A stretch of DNA of 64,000 bases from Parazoarcus communis (GTDB lineage: Bacteria > Pseudomonadota > Gammaproteobacteria > Burkholderiales > Rhodocyclaceae), in the NCBI RefSeq assembly GCF_003111645.1, contig NZ_CP022187.1, forward strand, positions 3,100,001 to 3,164,000. The letters run 5' to 3'. The notes below the pieces were generated by a model, which was not told the DNA's origin, ran no database searches, and saw nothing but the letters and a program-made list of their open reading frames with translations. The first letter of the stretch is position 1; the number at the start of each line of letters is the position of its first letter. This document shows positions 1 through 9,500 of the stretch, piece after piece. Made by a program: the position numbers and the translations under genes.

Positions 1-823
1 GTTGACTGAGCGGGTCCTTGGTCTGGGGTATTGCAAGTGCGGAGAGCGTGATCGGAAACCAGCTGTTCGTGGCTCCCAATAGCACCGCGCGTGCTTCCTC
101 ATCGCATTCGTGGTCGAAGTGGTCTAGGTGCGGATGCCGTCCTCGGCACCCCGGCAGATTCTCTTTTCCTGCCTTGCCGAAAGCGTGCGCCATGCTTCTG
201 GATGCCCCACAGGCATCACATTTCACCCACAGGTTTTCCGTTTGCAGCGACGCGCCACTCTCGAAGAAGCGCAGCGTGCCCTTGCACGAGCTATTACCTC
301 CATGCACGAAGTAGTGCCACGGAAAATCGTCAAGGTGGCCGTCGCGACAGGCCAGAAGGAAACGTGCGGGAACCGCATCCGCGTCTTTAGCTTTTTGGTC
401 ACCCTTTGAGCCTGTGCAGCCTTTGTGAACGAAGCGAGTTCGCTCCGGCCTGAAGCGGTTCTCCTTGATCTCGAACAGACCGGCATCAAAGGGCGACAGC
501 AGGCCGCACTTCACGCAGCGCATCCAGCGCGGGAATGGCCGGACGGGAACGCCGATATTGGCCTCGGCCGACCAGACGTCGACGAGTTCACTCTTCTGAA
601 ACGGCGGCATCCGCAGGCTCTCGACCTGCGCCCCCAATACCTTTCGAACGGCAGCGAGCAGTCGTGCCTCTTGAATCGGCTGGCAGCGGTCTTTTTCCCA
701 TCGGTCGATGCCGAGCGTCACGACGGACAGGCTGGGCAGGTCGATCAGCGCACCGGGCCCATAGGTCCACAGCAACTGGCTGGGGCGAACTTCTCCGACT
801 GGAGTCTTGTTGTTGATGATCAT
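1..823 (-). CDS. drmB: DISARM protein DrmB (DUF1998 family), C-terminus outside window
   Basis: I translated this reading frame by hand; it is open from an ATG at 823 to the window edge (about 274 residues). The N-terminus contains RPSQLLWTYGPGALIDLP, the hallmark opening of DrmB proteins. A CVKCG pair and the motif CRDGHLDDFPW follow, then another zinc-type pair CDACG near residue 212. DrmB is a core DISARM component that works with the DrmA helicase to block incoming phage DNA. The start lies 3 bases after the drmA stop codon, so the two genes are almost certainly translated together. The C-terminal DUF1998 half and any downstream drmC (phospholipase D-like) fall outside the window. The family call is strong; completeness is unknown. 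Confidence 0.88.
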   Translation of the reverse strand, partial: MIINNKTPVGEVRPSQLLWTYGPGALIDLPSLSVVTLGIDRWEKDRCQPIQEARLLAAVRKVLGAQVESLRMPPFQKSELVDVWSAEANIGVPVRPFPRWMRCVKCGLLSPFDAGLFEIKENRFRPERTRFVHKGCTGSKGDQKAKDADAVPARFLLACRDGHLDDFPWHYFVHGGNSSCKGTLRFFESGASLQTENLWVKCDACGASRSMAHAFGKAGKENLPGCRGRHPHLDHFDHECDEEARAVLLGATNSWFPITLSALAIPQTKDPLSQ

Positions 824-825
824 GT

Positions 826-3800
826 TCAATCGTCATCCTTCGTTGCGGGACGAGGCTTCCAATCGTGATCGTCCGTGATATGGCTCGTGTTCATGATCAG
901 ACGCACGCCGGGCTCGACCTCTCGCATCGACATCGGTACGGTCCAGTTGTCCCAGGCCTGAAGGCCGGGCGACTTGATCAATGCAACGGTCTTGTCTTTT
1001 TCGGGGCCGCGCTTCTCATAGGCCAAGATGCGCCCTCCCTTGCTGACTTCTTTCGCCCATTCGTCTGCACGTTCTTTCAGCTCAGTCTCAGCCAACTGCT
1101 TGCGCGAGTTGTCTTCAGCGACATTGCCTGCGCGAGTAGCCAAAATCTTGATGGCATCCGTCATCTCGGCCTGGTTGGACATGCTCAGTTGGCCCGCGCC
1201 TTCGTTCGGGCTGAACACATCGTTCTCAAGGCGCATCAAACTCAGCATCGCGCCAGTCAAACCACGGTCCATCGCGCGCGGCGAGAACGGCGTTACCGAT
1301 TGCGCCTCGACATGCTTGTAGAACGTGGCGTGGTAGTGCTCGAAGGTTTCGTAGTGCGACAGATCGCGCGGTCTAGCCCACGTCAGCACCGTACAGACCA
1401 AGCCTGGGAAGGAACGCCCGACACGACTGGTGGCCTGAATGTATTCAGCTGTTCCTTTAGGTTGCCCGTTAACCGCCATCAGCCCGAGCCGGTTCACGTC
1501 AACACCCACGGACAGCATGTTGGTCGCCAGCACCACATCGATGGCGCGCGTGTCGCCCTCCTGCCAGCGGGTCACGTACTTGCCGGTTGCAGTGTCAAAC
1601 TCGGATTTGAACTTGACCTCCAGGTTGTCGAGGTACTTGGGGATGTCCTGACTTGATACCCGAGATGTCAGCTCGCGAATGTTGCTGATGCTCCGTTGTG
1701 CCAATGCGGGTCGCTCCACCATGCTCATCTGCACCCGGTAGGAACGCGTTTGCACGTCGTCCTCGGCCAAGCGCTTCATGCCGCCCAACTCGCGCAGGGA
1801 ATTGAAGTACCCGACCATGGTCATGTACGGGTCGGCGGGTTCGCCAAAGTGATCGAACAGTTCCTGTGCTGCCGTCAAGAACGCGGTGTAGACGCGGATC
1901 AACATCGCGGGGCGCGAACTGCCGGGCGAGCACACCCCGAGGTAACGCCGTCCCGGCTTTTCCTCAATCGGTCGATGGACTGAGAAGAAGTTGTCTTCCA
2001 CGTCCAGTCCATGCGGTGGGAACACCGAAACACGGCGCATGAAGACGTTATTCACCTGCTCTCTGGCTTTGCGTACCGTCGCCGTGGAGGCGATGATTTT
2101 CGGCTTGACCGTTTTGTCGCCAAGTGTCCAGCCGCACAGCTCATCGACGGCAGTCTCGTACAAGCCCACCATGGTGCCCAATGGCCCACTGATAAGGTGG
2201 AATTCGTCCTGAATGATCAGGTCTGGCGGGCGAATGGGGCTGATGGTCTTCGCCTTCGTCGAAGGGAGTCTTTTGCCCGCCTGGTGATTGCCATTGCAGT
2301 CGGCACCTTGCCACAGCAGGCCATGGCGTTCGCATTCTTGGCCCACGCGACCAAATAGCGTGCGCACCTGACCACGCCACGCCATCATGGCGAACTTGTC
2401 CACGGTGGCAATCATCATCGCCGGCGGGCGATGGTAGATCTCTTCATCTACCACCAGTACCGGAATCCCCGGATGTGGCTGTTTGCTAGATTTCCCCTTT
2501 GAAAAGTCGCAGCGGCCCTTTTTATCGCCACAGTAAACAAAGGTGCGACCGCCCGAAGTATCCTTCTGAACTTCAACATCTTGGCCTGGAACGATTTCAG
2601 TTCCGCACCAGGGGCAACTGGTGAGTTGCGCGGGAGACGCCGCGCCAGCGTTGTATTTGCCGGGGTTACGGACATCCTCAATGGCGCGATGGCTGTCTTC
2701 CGTCGTGCCAGGCGTCACCTTGTTGCCAACCCAGAGTCCGATGGTGAAAGGTTCGATACCAAGGGATTTGTCACCCTTATCCAGCGCCTCGCGGCGCAAT
2801 ACTTCCATGGCGCAAATCAACGCTGTGGCACGCTGGAACTGCTGGAGCGTCAGCAAGCGCAGCGTGTAACGCATGATCACGGCCAAGCCGCGTGAGCTGT
2901 CGTAGCCGCCGAGATTGCCCTGCATGCGCCGGATGGCCATGGTGAAGGCGGCCACGCCCAAATAGGCTTCGGTCTTACCGCCACCGGTGGGGAACCACAG
3001 CAGATCGGCGTAAGCCTCGACGGGTTCAACGCGATCCGGGTGGCTCGGGTCTGCCAGTGACGGAATGGAGAGCAGCAGAAACGCCAACTGGAACGGACGC
3101 CAGCTGCGGTTCTTCAGCACATCGAACTTGTCGATGGTGACATCCTCGCCCCGGCGCATGGCCAGCGCGTATTGGCTGCGCACGCGTTGCGTGGCCATCG
3201 CCCGGTTGGCAAACCGGAACGCGGCCAGCGCCTTCTCATTGCCTTTCAGCGTGTCGATACCCTGCTGCAGGCGCGTATAGATCTCTTGGCATCGGTCCAT
3301 CGCCTGTTGCGACTGAGTGTCGTAGCCGGTCACTTCTGCCCCGACGCGAGCGCGCTGCTCATCGATCCACGCGGCATAGTCCTTGGTCAGCATGCCCAAG
3401 GCATCGACCAGCGGGTCGATGTCCAAGGTCGCCAGTCGCTGCATATCCAGCAGTCCGCTGCTGACCATTTGGCGCATCGCCGGGCGATCGGATGGATCGA
3501 GGCCGGGCGTCTCCGTCACCTGCACCTCGTACTGCGGCATCACCGTGGTGCGCACCTCGGTGGCCAGCGTCACGTCGTCTGCGGTTTCGGCATGGACGGC
3601 AACGCCATGGCCCACGGCGAATTCGACGCGGTTGCGGTAGATCATCTCCAGAGCTTCACGCTCCGGGTCCATACCGTCTGCGTCCAGCACCGGCCTGCGC
3701 CGGAAGATGGCGCGTTTGGCGGCATCGTTCTCCGAACGAACGATCAGCTCGGGCTGGAACACCCACGCCGTGTCGCGGTTGGTGTCCGGTTCCTCCTGTG

Positions 3801-4815
3801 CATTCACCAGAAACAAGGTGACCAGCCGATCGCCATTGGCATTCTTGGCCCGGATTGAGCCCTGCACGCGCACTTCGGGAAACTCGCTGTCGGGTGCCTG
3901 ATGTGGAATCACGCCTTCGGTAAGCGGCAGCACGATCTTCCCGCCACAAGGAATGCGCTGCCACACCTTGGCCTTCTGCCCGTTGGACTTGAGCAGTTCA
4001 TGCTCATCATTCGGTACACGCTCGTACCGGCCCCAGCGCGCTTCGATCTCTATCCGGTCGGCATCACCATCGACGCAGAAGGTCATGCCGAGGCTGCTGG
4101 GCACCAGCGACTGGTTGCTGGCGGCGTCGATCTCGTCAGCCGAATCCGATTCCGGCTCTACACGCCCGGTGGCCGTTCCAAACTCCGCCCCCGGTTCGTG
4201 ACGTCCGGGAGCCTTGGCCTCCGTAGGCGCCTCAAAGTCGTCATTGGCCAGTGGCCCGTCCAGCCCCTCAATGCCGCCCTGTGCGGCCTCACGCGGGGCC
4301 AGTTTGCCAACCAAGTAGCGATCCCGCACACCCATGTCGACGATGCGTTCGCGGGGGCCGCCAGCGGGGCCCAGCAGGTCGTCCATCACGGCCAGCTGCA
4401 GCAGTTCGCGGATATAGGCCTGATCCTCAATGATCGGCACTTCGGCAATCGTCTTGTGCAATGCCTTCGGAAGCGACTCAAGGAAGTCCGTCCATTGAAT
4501 GCGGCCAACGCTGCCGGACGAAGGCGGGGTGAGCGAAGTAAGACCAATCGAAATCGCCGGATCGACCAACAGCATGCGGTCGAAGTAGATCGTGGTGGTC
4601 TCCAGATCGGAGCGAACCCGCAGCAGCCGCCCGACCCGCGTGATGTGACAAGCGGTGTTCAGAATCAACACCCAATCGTCATCGGCGATGGCTTGATACA
4701 GTGAACGCTCGCCTTTCAGCCGCAATGTGTAGGGTGCCAGCGTGAGATCGCCGGAAAGACCATGATCAATGGCGATCCAGGCGTTCGGTGATTTCTGTTG
4801 GTTGCCTTCAGCCAT
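826..4815 (-). CDS. drmA: DISARM helicase DrmA
   Basis: This 1329-residue protein is a superfamily 2 helicase-like ATPase of the DrmA family, which with DrmB forms the DISARM core. A Walker A motif (PTGGGKTEAYLG) lies near residue 612, the Walker B-like box (IIQDEFHLISGPLG) near residue 870, and the C-terminal RecA-like lobe includes LATNMLSVGVDV and QATSRVGRSFPG. A cysteine cluster near residues 735-780 (CPWCG and CGDKKGRC) looks like a zinc-binding insertion. The length suits DrmA. Its start overlaps the end of the preceding 595-residue gene by 8 bases, and drmB begins 3 bases after its stop, so it sits inside one operon. Known DrmA proteins are thought to remodel DNA at phage entry; that role here is inferred from family and neighbours. 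Confidence 0.92.
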   Translation of the reverse strand: MAEGNQQKSPNAWIAIDHGLSGDLTLAPYTLRLKGERSLYQAIADDDWVLILNTACHITRVGRLLRVRSDLETTTIYFDRMLLVDPAISIGLTSLTPPSSGSVGRIQWTDFLESLPKALHKTIAEVPIIEDQAYIRELLQLAVMDDLLGPAGGPRERIVDMGVRDRYLVGKLAPREAAQGGIEGLDGPLANDDFEAPTEAKAPGRHEPGAEFGTATGRVEPESDSADEIDAASNQSLVPSSLGMTFCVDGDADRIEIEARWGRYERVPNDEHELLKSNGQKAKVWQRIPCGGKIVLPLTEGVIPHQAPDSEFPEVRVQGSIRAKNANGDRLVTLFLVNAQEEPDTNRDTAWVFQPELIVRSENDAAKRAIFRRRPVLDADGMDPEREALEMIYRNRVEFAVGHGVAVHAETADDVTLATEVRTTVMPQYEVQVTETPGLDPSDRPAMRQMVSSGLLDMQRLATLDIDPLVDALGMLTKDYAAWIDEQRARVGAEVTGYDTQSQQAMDRCQEIYTRLQQGIDTLKGNEKALAAFRFANRAMATQRVRSQYALAMRRGEDVTIDKFDVLKNRSWRPFQLAFLLLSIPSLADPSHPDRVEPVEAYADLLWFPTGGGKTEAYLGVAAFTMAIRRMQGNLGGYDSSRGLAVIMRYTLRLLTLQQFQRATALICAMEVLRREALDKGDKSLGIEPFTIGLWVGNKVTPGTTEDSHRAIEDVRNPGKYNAGAASPAQLTSCPWCGTEIVPGQDVEVQKDTSGGRTFVYCGDKKGRCDFSKGKSSKQPHPGIPVLVVDEEIYHRPPAMMIATVDKFAMMAWRGQVRTLFGRVGQECERHGLLWQGADCNGNHQAGKRLPSTKAKTISPIRPPDLIIQDEFHLISGPLGTMVGLYETAVDELCGWTLGDKTVKPKIIASTATVRKAREQVNNVFMRRVSVFPPHGLDVEDNFFSVHRPIEEKPGRRYLGVCSPGSSRPAMLIRVYTAFLTAAQELFDHFGEPADPYMTMVGYFNSLRELGGMKRLAEDDVQTRSYRVQMSMVERPALAQRSISNIRELTSRVSSQDIPKYLDNLEVKFKSEFDTATGKYVTRWQEGDTRAIDVVLATNMLSVGVDVNRLGLMAVNGQPKGTAEYIQATSRVGRSFPGLVCTVLTWARPRDLSHYETFEHYHATFYKHVEAQSVTPFSPRAMDRGLTGAMLSLMRLENDVFSPNEGAGQLSMSNQAEMTDAIKILATRAGNVAEDNSRKQLAETELKERADEWAKEVSKGGRILAYEKRGPEKDKTVALIKSPGLQAWDNWTVPMSMREVEPGVRLIMNTSHITDDHDWKPRPATKDDD

Positions 4816-6595
4816 TCTTATCCCCTTTATCGTTTTCGCTCTTGGTCAGGCGTTCGAGCAACGTAGCAATCGCCATCGCAGCACTTGCACAGTTCGCAAT
4901 CAGCGTTTGTCCCTGATGTAGTGGAGAGCTTGAGCCGTCAATGCCAGCCAGCTTCATCGCTTCCGCCAACTCGCTCCCCGGCAAATGTGCGTCGGCAAGG
5001 CGAAGCTGGTATGTCCCTACCAGTGGCGTAAGCGCATGGCGTGCTTCCTCTGGTGCGCACACCGTCGCCAGAACCTTCTCAAGCGATTTGAGTGAGCCCC
5101 ACTTCTCACCCTTTGGCGGTGCAGCGATCTCTTGCAGCACGGCAATGTCAATGCTGTCAGCCGTCAGCCGTGCTATGTCCTTCGCTAACGCGAATAGCCC
5201 CTTTTCGTTGGTCGACCGAAAGCGATGGATGCGACTCAGCACTTCATTGCGGTATGGGTGCTCACGAAACAGTGATTTGCCTCGTATTGCCAAAAAGACC
5301 TCATCCATACGAGCCAGAGCTTGAACAAGAGCAGTTTCTGGCGAAGTGGTATCTGCTGGTTTTGCCCGCATCTGTGAAGCAAGCAGTTCCTCTGAAACGC
5401 CGCCCTCTGGCGTGACGTTGAAGCCCGCCCACACTCTCTGCTGCCAATCCCGCAAGAGGCCGATGTCCTTGGCGTACACATTGACGAGGCCAATCGAGTT
5501 GACGCCAAAGTGCACGCCGTAGTCGGGTGAGCAGGTGACTGATCCCGTGTCCCGGGTGTACCACCCCAAGTGCCCGCCCCGATGCTCAAGTAGCGCGTTT
5601 ATTACTTCGGGCCGGAACCACAGCCAACGGCTTTCTTTCGTGAGGGTATCCTTCGACTCGCGAGTGCCAGCCGCATCAGTAATGAAAAACACCGAGCCTG
5701 GAACATCATCTCCACGAATTCGGGCGCTGTACTTGCCTGGACTGATCCACTCATCTCGCCAATATTCGCCTTCCACGACGAACAGCTTTCGTTCTTTACG
5801 CTTGAACGCCCAGGACCGTCCTTCGGTTACATCGTCAGTAGGGAAACCGAACACAGGCACATCTTCGCTGGGATCAACGTCGGTTCGAGACATGTGAAAC
5901 ACCGCTGTTTCCGCCCCAAATGGCATGCCGCCTTCGTGGATCTCATAGGTTCGCCCCTCCCAGCGCGCACCCTCAGTACCTTCATGCTTCGGGTTCTCTA
6001 CCCAAGCGATATGAGCGATGTCTTCGACAATTTCCTCGCGGTTCCAGTAGGCAGTCACGAGTAATCCCATGCCTCGCGCACAAAGGTAGTCGAGTAGGAA
6101 TTCCGCCTTTGCCTCCATCAGGAATGGTCGACCGTCTGGGTGCCGATGGAGGCGGGCCACTTCCGTGTATCCCTCATTCGGGCATATCCAACGATCACCA
6201 TCTCTCATGAGTTCGAGGGCAATCACGAAGTCCTGATGCAGGTGCCAAACGTTTTGCTCAGCACCGTTCAAGCGTTGTTCAAGCACCAGTGAAAAGCCAA
6301 TCTGCTCGCCTTGGCTGTACTCATATATTTCGGCTGGTATGTAGCGCCCATCGTCGACACAGGCCCGGTGTTCGTGACTGATGCCAACATCCGACCAACC
6401 AAGCTTGGTTGCCTTGTCTTTGAGCGCAACTGGAACGGCAAGTGAGCCAGCGCCAAAGAATTCCTCCTTGAACCCAAGATGGCCACGATTTCCCTGTTCG
6501 CAGATTGGCTGAACCGCTCTCAGCGGTATCCAAGCTGATGAAGTAAACTTTCGACGGCGGATTTCAGCCATCTCAAACCAGGCCTGGGGCATCAT
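4808..6595 (-). CDS. Unrecognised DISARM-embedded protein, 595 residues
   Basis: I do not recognise a family. The gene sits between drmMI and drmA and overlaps both (4 bases with drmMI, 8 with drmA), so it is translationally locked into the DISARM operon. The 595-residue product has no signal peptide, no membrane segment, no Walker A and no clear zinc pair. It is acidic and rich in Trp and aromatic residues over its first 400 positions (for example WLWFRPEVINALLEHRGGHLGWY), which suggests a beta-rich fold. A shorter helical C-terminal part (about 430-595) ends in a Lys/Asp-rich tail. It is not DrmB, DrmC or DrmE as far as I can judge. A structural or adaptor role in the complex is only inference from the operon position. 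Confidence 0.8.
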   Translation of the reverse strand: MMPQAWFEMAEIRRRKFTSSAWIPLRAVQPICEQGNRGHLGFKEEFFGAGSLAVPVALKDKATKLGWSDVGISHEHRACVDDGRYIPAEIYEYSQGEQIGFSLVLEQRLNGAEQNVWHLHQDFVIALELMRDGDRWICPNEGYTEVARLHRHPDGRPFLMEAKAEFLLDYLCARGMGLLVTAYWNREEIVEDIAHIAWVENPKHEGTEGARWEGRTYEIHEGGMPFGAETAVFHMSRTDVDPSEDVPVFGFPTDDVTEGRSWAFKRKERKLFVVEGEYWRDEWISPGKYSARIRGDDVPGSVFFITDAAGTRESKDTLTKESRWLWFRPEVINALLEHRGGHLGWYTRDTGSVTCSPDYGVHFGVNSIGLVNVYAKDIGLLRDWQQRVWAGFNVTPEGGVSEELLASQMRAKPADTTSPETALVQALARMDEVFLAIRGKSLFREHPYRNEVLSRIHRFRSTNEKGLFALAKDIARLTADSIDIAVLQEIAAPPKGEKWGSLKSLEKVLATVCAPEEARHALTPLVGTYQLRLADAHLPGSELAEAMKLAGIDGSSSPLHQGQTLIANCASAAMAIATLLERLTKSENDKGDKNG

Positions 6596-9500
6596 TGCGC
6601 AGTCCCCCCGGCATCTGTCGCTCGATACCGTGCCCCGCGCCTCTCGCCTTGGCGTTCAACTTTGCCGCCTGCGATCAGCTCAGCGATCGCGGTGTTCCAC
6701 TGGCCATCCGTGATACCGGTGGCGGCGAGGACCTCTGTCTTGGCGTGCCAGCCGTCATTCGCATTTAGGAAGCCAAGGATTGCCGTGGCGGGCGTCACAC
6801 CGGTGACGGGCGTTGCGGTCCCGTTCTCGAAGTCGAGCGAGGGTTGGATCCTCGCGGAGGAAGCAGTGCGGCCGGCTCGCGTGGCACGGGTCGAGGCGCG
6901 TGGCGTAGCGTTGCCATGAAGCCCTTGAGCGACCTCTTCCTCATAACGCTGGCGGTTCAGATCCGACAGTCGCCGAAGCACTTCAAGGCGCGCACGACCG
7001 CTGATGGTGAAACGGACGCGATCGTTCTCTGGGAGGTACGGCACTTCGTGGTATCCGTGCTCCAAGTCAATATCGTCCCACCCGTAGACGCGAGCGACCG
7101 CGAGATCTATTTCACGATGCAGGCCGCGCATCAGCTCGACTTGGGAATTGTCGTCCGACTGATCATGGAATCGGTTGTAAAACTTGGTGAGGCCGATCGA
7201 TTTATCTGCCAACAACGACTCTCGATACGAGTGATAACGCTCGCCGAGTTCGTCGAGTTCGGCGTTGCCATTGAGCACTGGCATCGGCCAGGTCTCCAAA
7301 GCTGATGACGTTGAGTATCGAAGCGTCGATGCCCCTAGAGTTCCGCAAGCCCAAAAAGCCCATTCCTGATGAATACTGGACTGCAATACTGAAAAATCTG
7401 ACCATTGATAAAGGAAGTAGACCTTGCTTGCATGGTTATAAACGTATCGTGACGGGACCCTCCTGAAGGTCACATATTTGGTAACGATAGGAGAAACCAA
7501 GAAGGAATCGTGAGTTGCAGCCTCACGAAGGAGGCTCGGCCTCAAGTCCCAGAACTTCCAGAAGCAATCCTGATGTATCTGTCCAGTCAAGGAATTGCGA
7601 TAAGGCTTGACCAACTCCTCAACACGTCGAAAAGCTGGGCCGAATTTTTTCGCCCGCTCTTCTGGCCAGTCGCGAAAGTAGATCACCCAGCGATAAGCAT
7701 TCAACGCGGGCATCGTGTTGATGTCCTGTGCGTTAAAGATAGGAAATATCACCTCAGAACAATTAGGATCCTCTTCAAGTATTGCTGCACGCTCTTCTTC
7801 AGTAAGCTCAAAGCCGCGACCAAGAACATCCTGACCTTGAGAAAATGTACCTTTTAACGCCTTGAGTTTCAGTGGTCGTTTGATTTGGACATCTTCTTCC
7901 AGAGCACCATTGATGGCTTGCACCGTGCGATCATCCAGGATTTTCGGACCCTGCCAATCATCGCGGGAAACCCAAGCGATTGAAACGACCACGGCTGCAT
8001 TGCCCGGCCAAACCATGCGCGAGCATCCCCGGTAGGCGACTCCACCCATTCCGATGATCTGATCCAAGCAGACCACACGAGAGCCAGTTTCTGTGATTGA
8101 CTTGGTTGCCAACAGGCCAAAGCAGCCGTTCGATCCGAGCAAGGCAAAGGCTCGCAAATAGAAATATACGCAGAGGTCGGGTGAGCCCACGACACCATTG
8201 CGTATTAGCTTCAAATACTCTTGGTATGTCAGGCCAAAACGACGCCCGATCCAACGTCCTCCACTGAACGGGGGATTTCCAACGATGCCATCGAACCCCC
8301 TAGGGTCGCGTGCGAAAACTTCTGGAAATTCGAGGGGCCAATGGAATGGCCGACGAGGTGGCTTGCTCTCGGGCAGATCAGTTGAAAGCGCTGCGACGGC
8401 TTGTCGACGCATTGCAGCCGCAGTATCTTGGTCGCCGTCAATGGCTCGTCCGGCTTGGATGGAGAGCGAGGCAAGTGCGTTCTCTAACGCCACGCCAGTG
8501 CCCCTCGTAACGAACACCTCTCCGACGAACGCATCGGCGATGAGCTCCGGCACTTCGAGTTTCTGGCGTGCATTGGCATCCAGTCGCGCCATGGCCTCTA
8601 TGTCATGGATGTCGCGGATCGGCATCTGGCGCAGCCGCTGCCGCAACTCAATTGCCTCGTGAACCGCTCGCTTGATGTTCTGCCCAAACAGGCGTTGCTG
8701 ACCTTTACCAGTCGGCGTCATGGAAAGTTCAGTGAGCTGATCCAGTCGATGGATGCCGAGCAGGCTGTCGCCGCAACGCAGGTTGTGGTCGAGAAAGCCA
8801 AACGGTCGCCCCTTGGCCAGTGTCACCAGCCAGATCGAAAGCTTGGCAAGTTCGACTGCCAGAGGATTCAAATCGACGCCGTACAGGCAACGCTCGGCGA
8901 TGAGACGGCGTGCGATCACCGTGCGAGCTTCGCTGTCGCGGGGTAGAGGTTCCTTGGTAGTTCCCGCTTCCAGAACCTCACCATCCACACTCACAGTTTT
9001 GCCCGTTGCCTCGGCCTGTGACCACGCCCCGACGAGGCGATCGGACAACCAGCGGCAGGCTTGCACCAGGAAGGCCCCCGAGCCCATGGCGGGGTCGCAG
9101 ATCTTGAGGTCGAGCAGTTCAGCGGGGGATTTCAGTGTCCATCGATCGCGCGGCGTGCCTTCGGCAGGGCCGACATAGGCCACCGGCGTAAGGGTTTGGG
9201 CGACGATGGCCTCTGTCAACGATTTCGGGGTGTAGTGGGTGCCGGTTTCGCGCCGGTCGGAGCCGGTGGTGACGATGAAAGCACCAGCGGGATAGACCAG
9301 TGGATAGCCCCATGGGTCGGTGCGCAGCAGATGGGCATAGGGTTTGACGCGATCGCGGAGCTTGGTGTCGCCTTGGCAAGCGGTCAGCAGGCGGTCGGCC
9401 AGGATGTCATCGACGGCTTTAGCCAGATCATTGCGCACCCGGCTGGCGGAACTGCCGGAGCGCTCTTGCAGCAATTCGGCCAATCGCGCGGTTCCATCCA

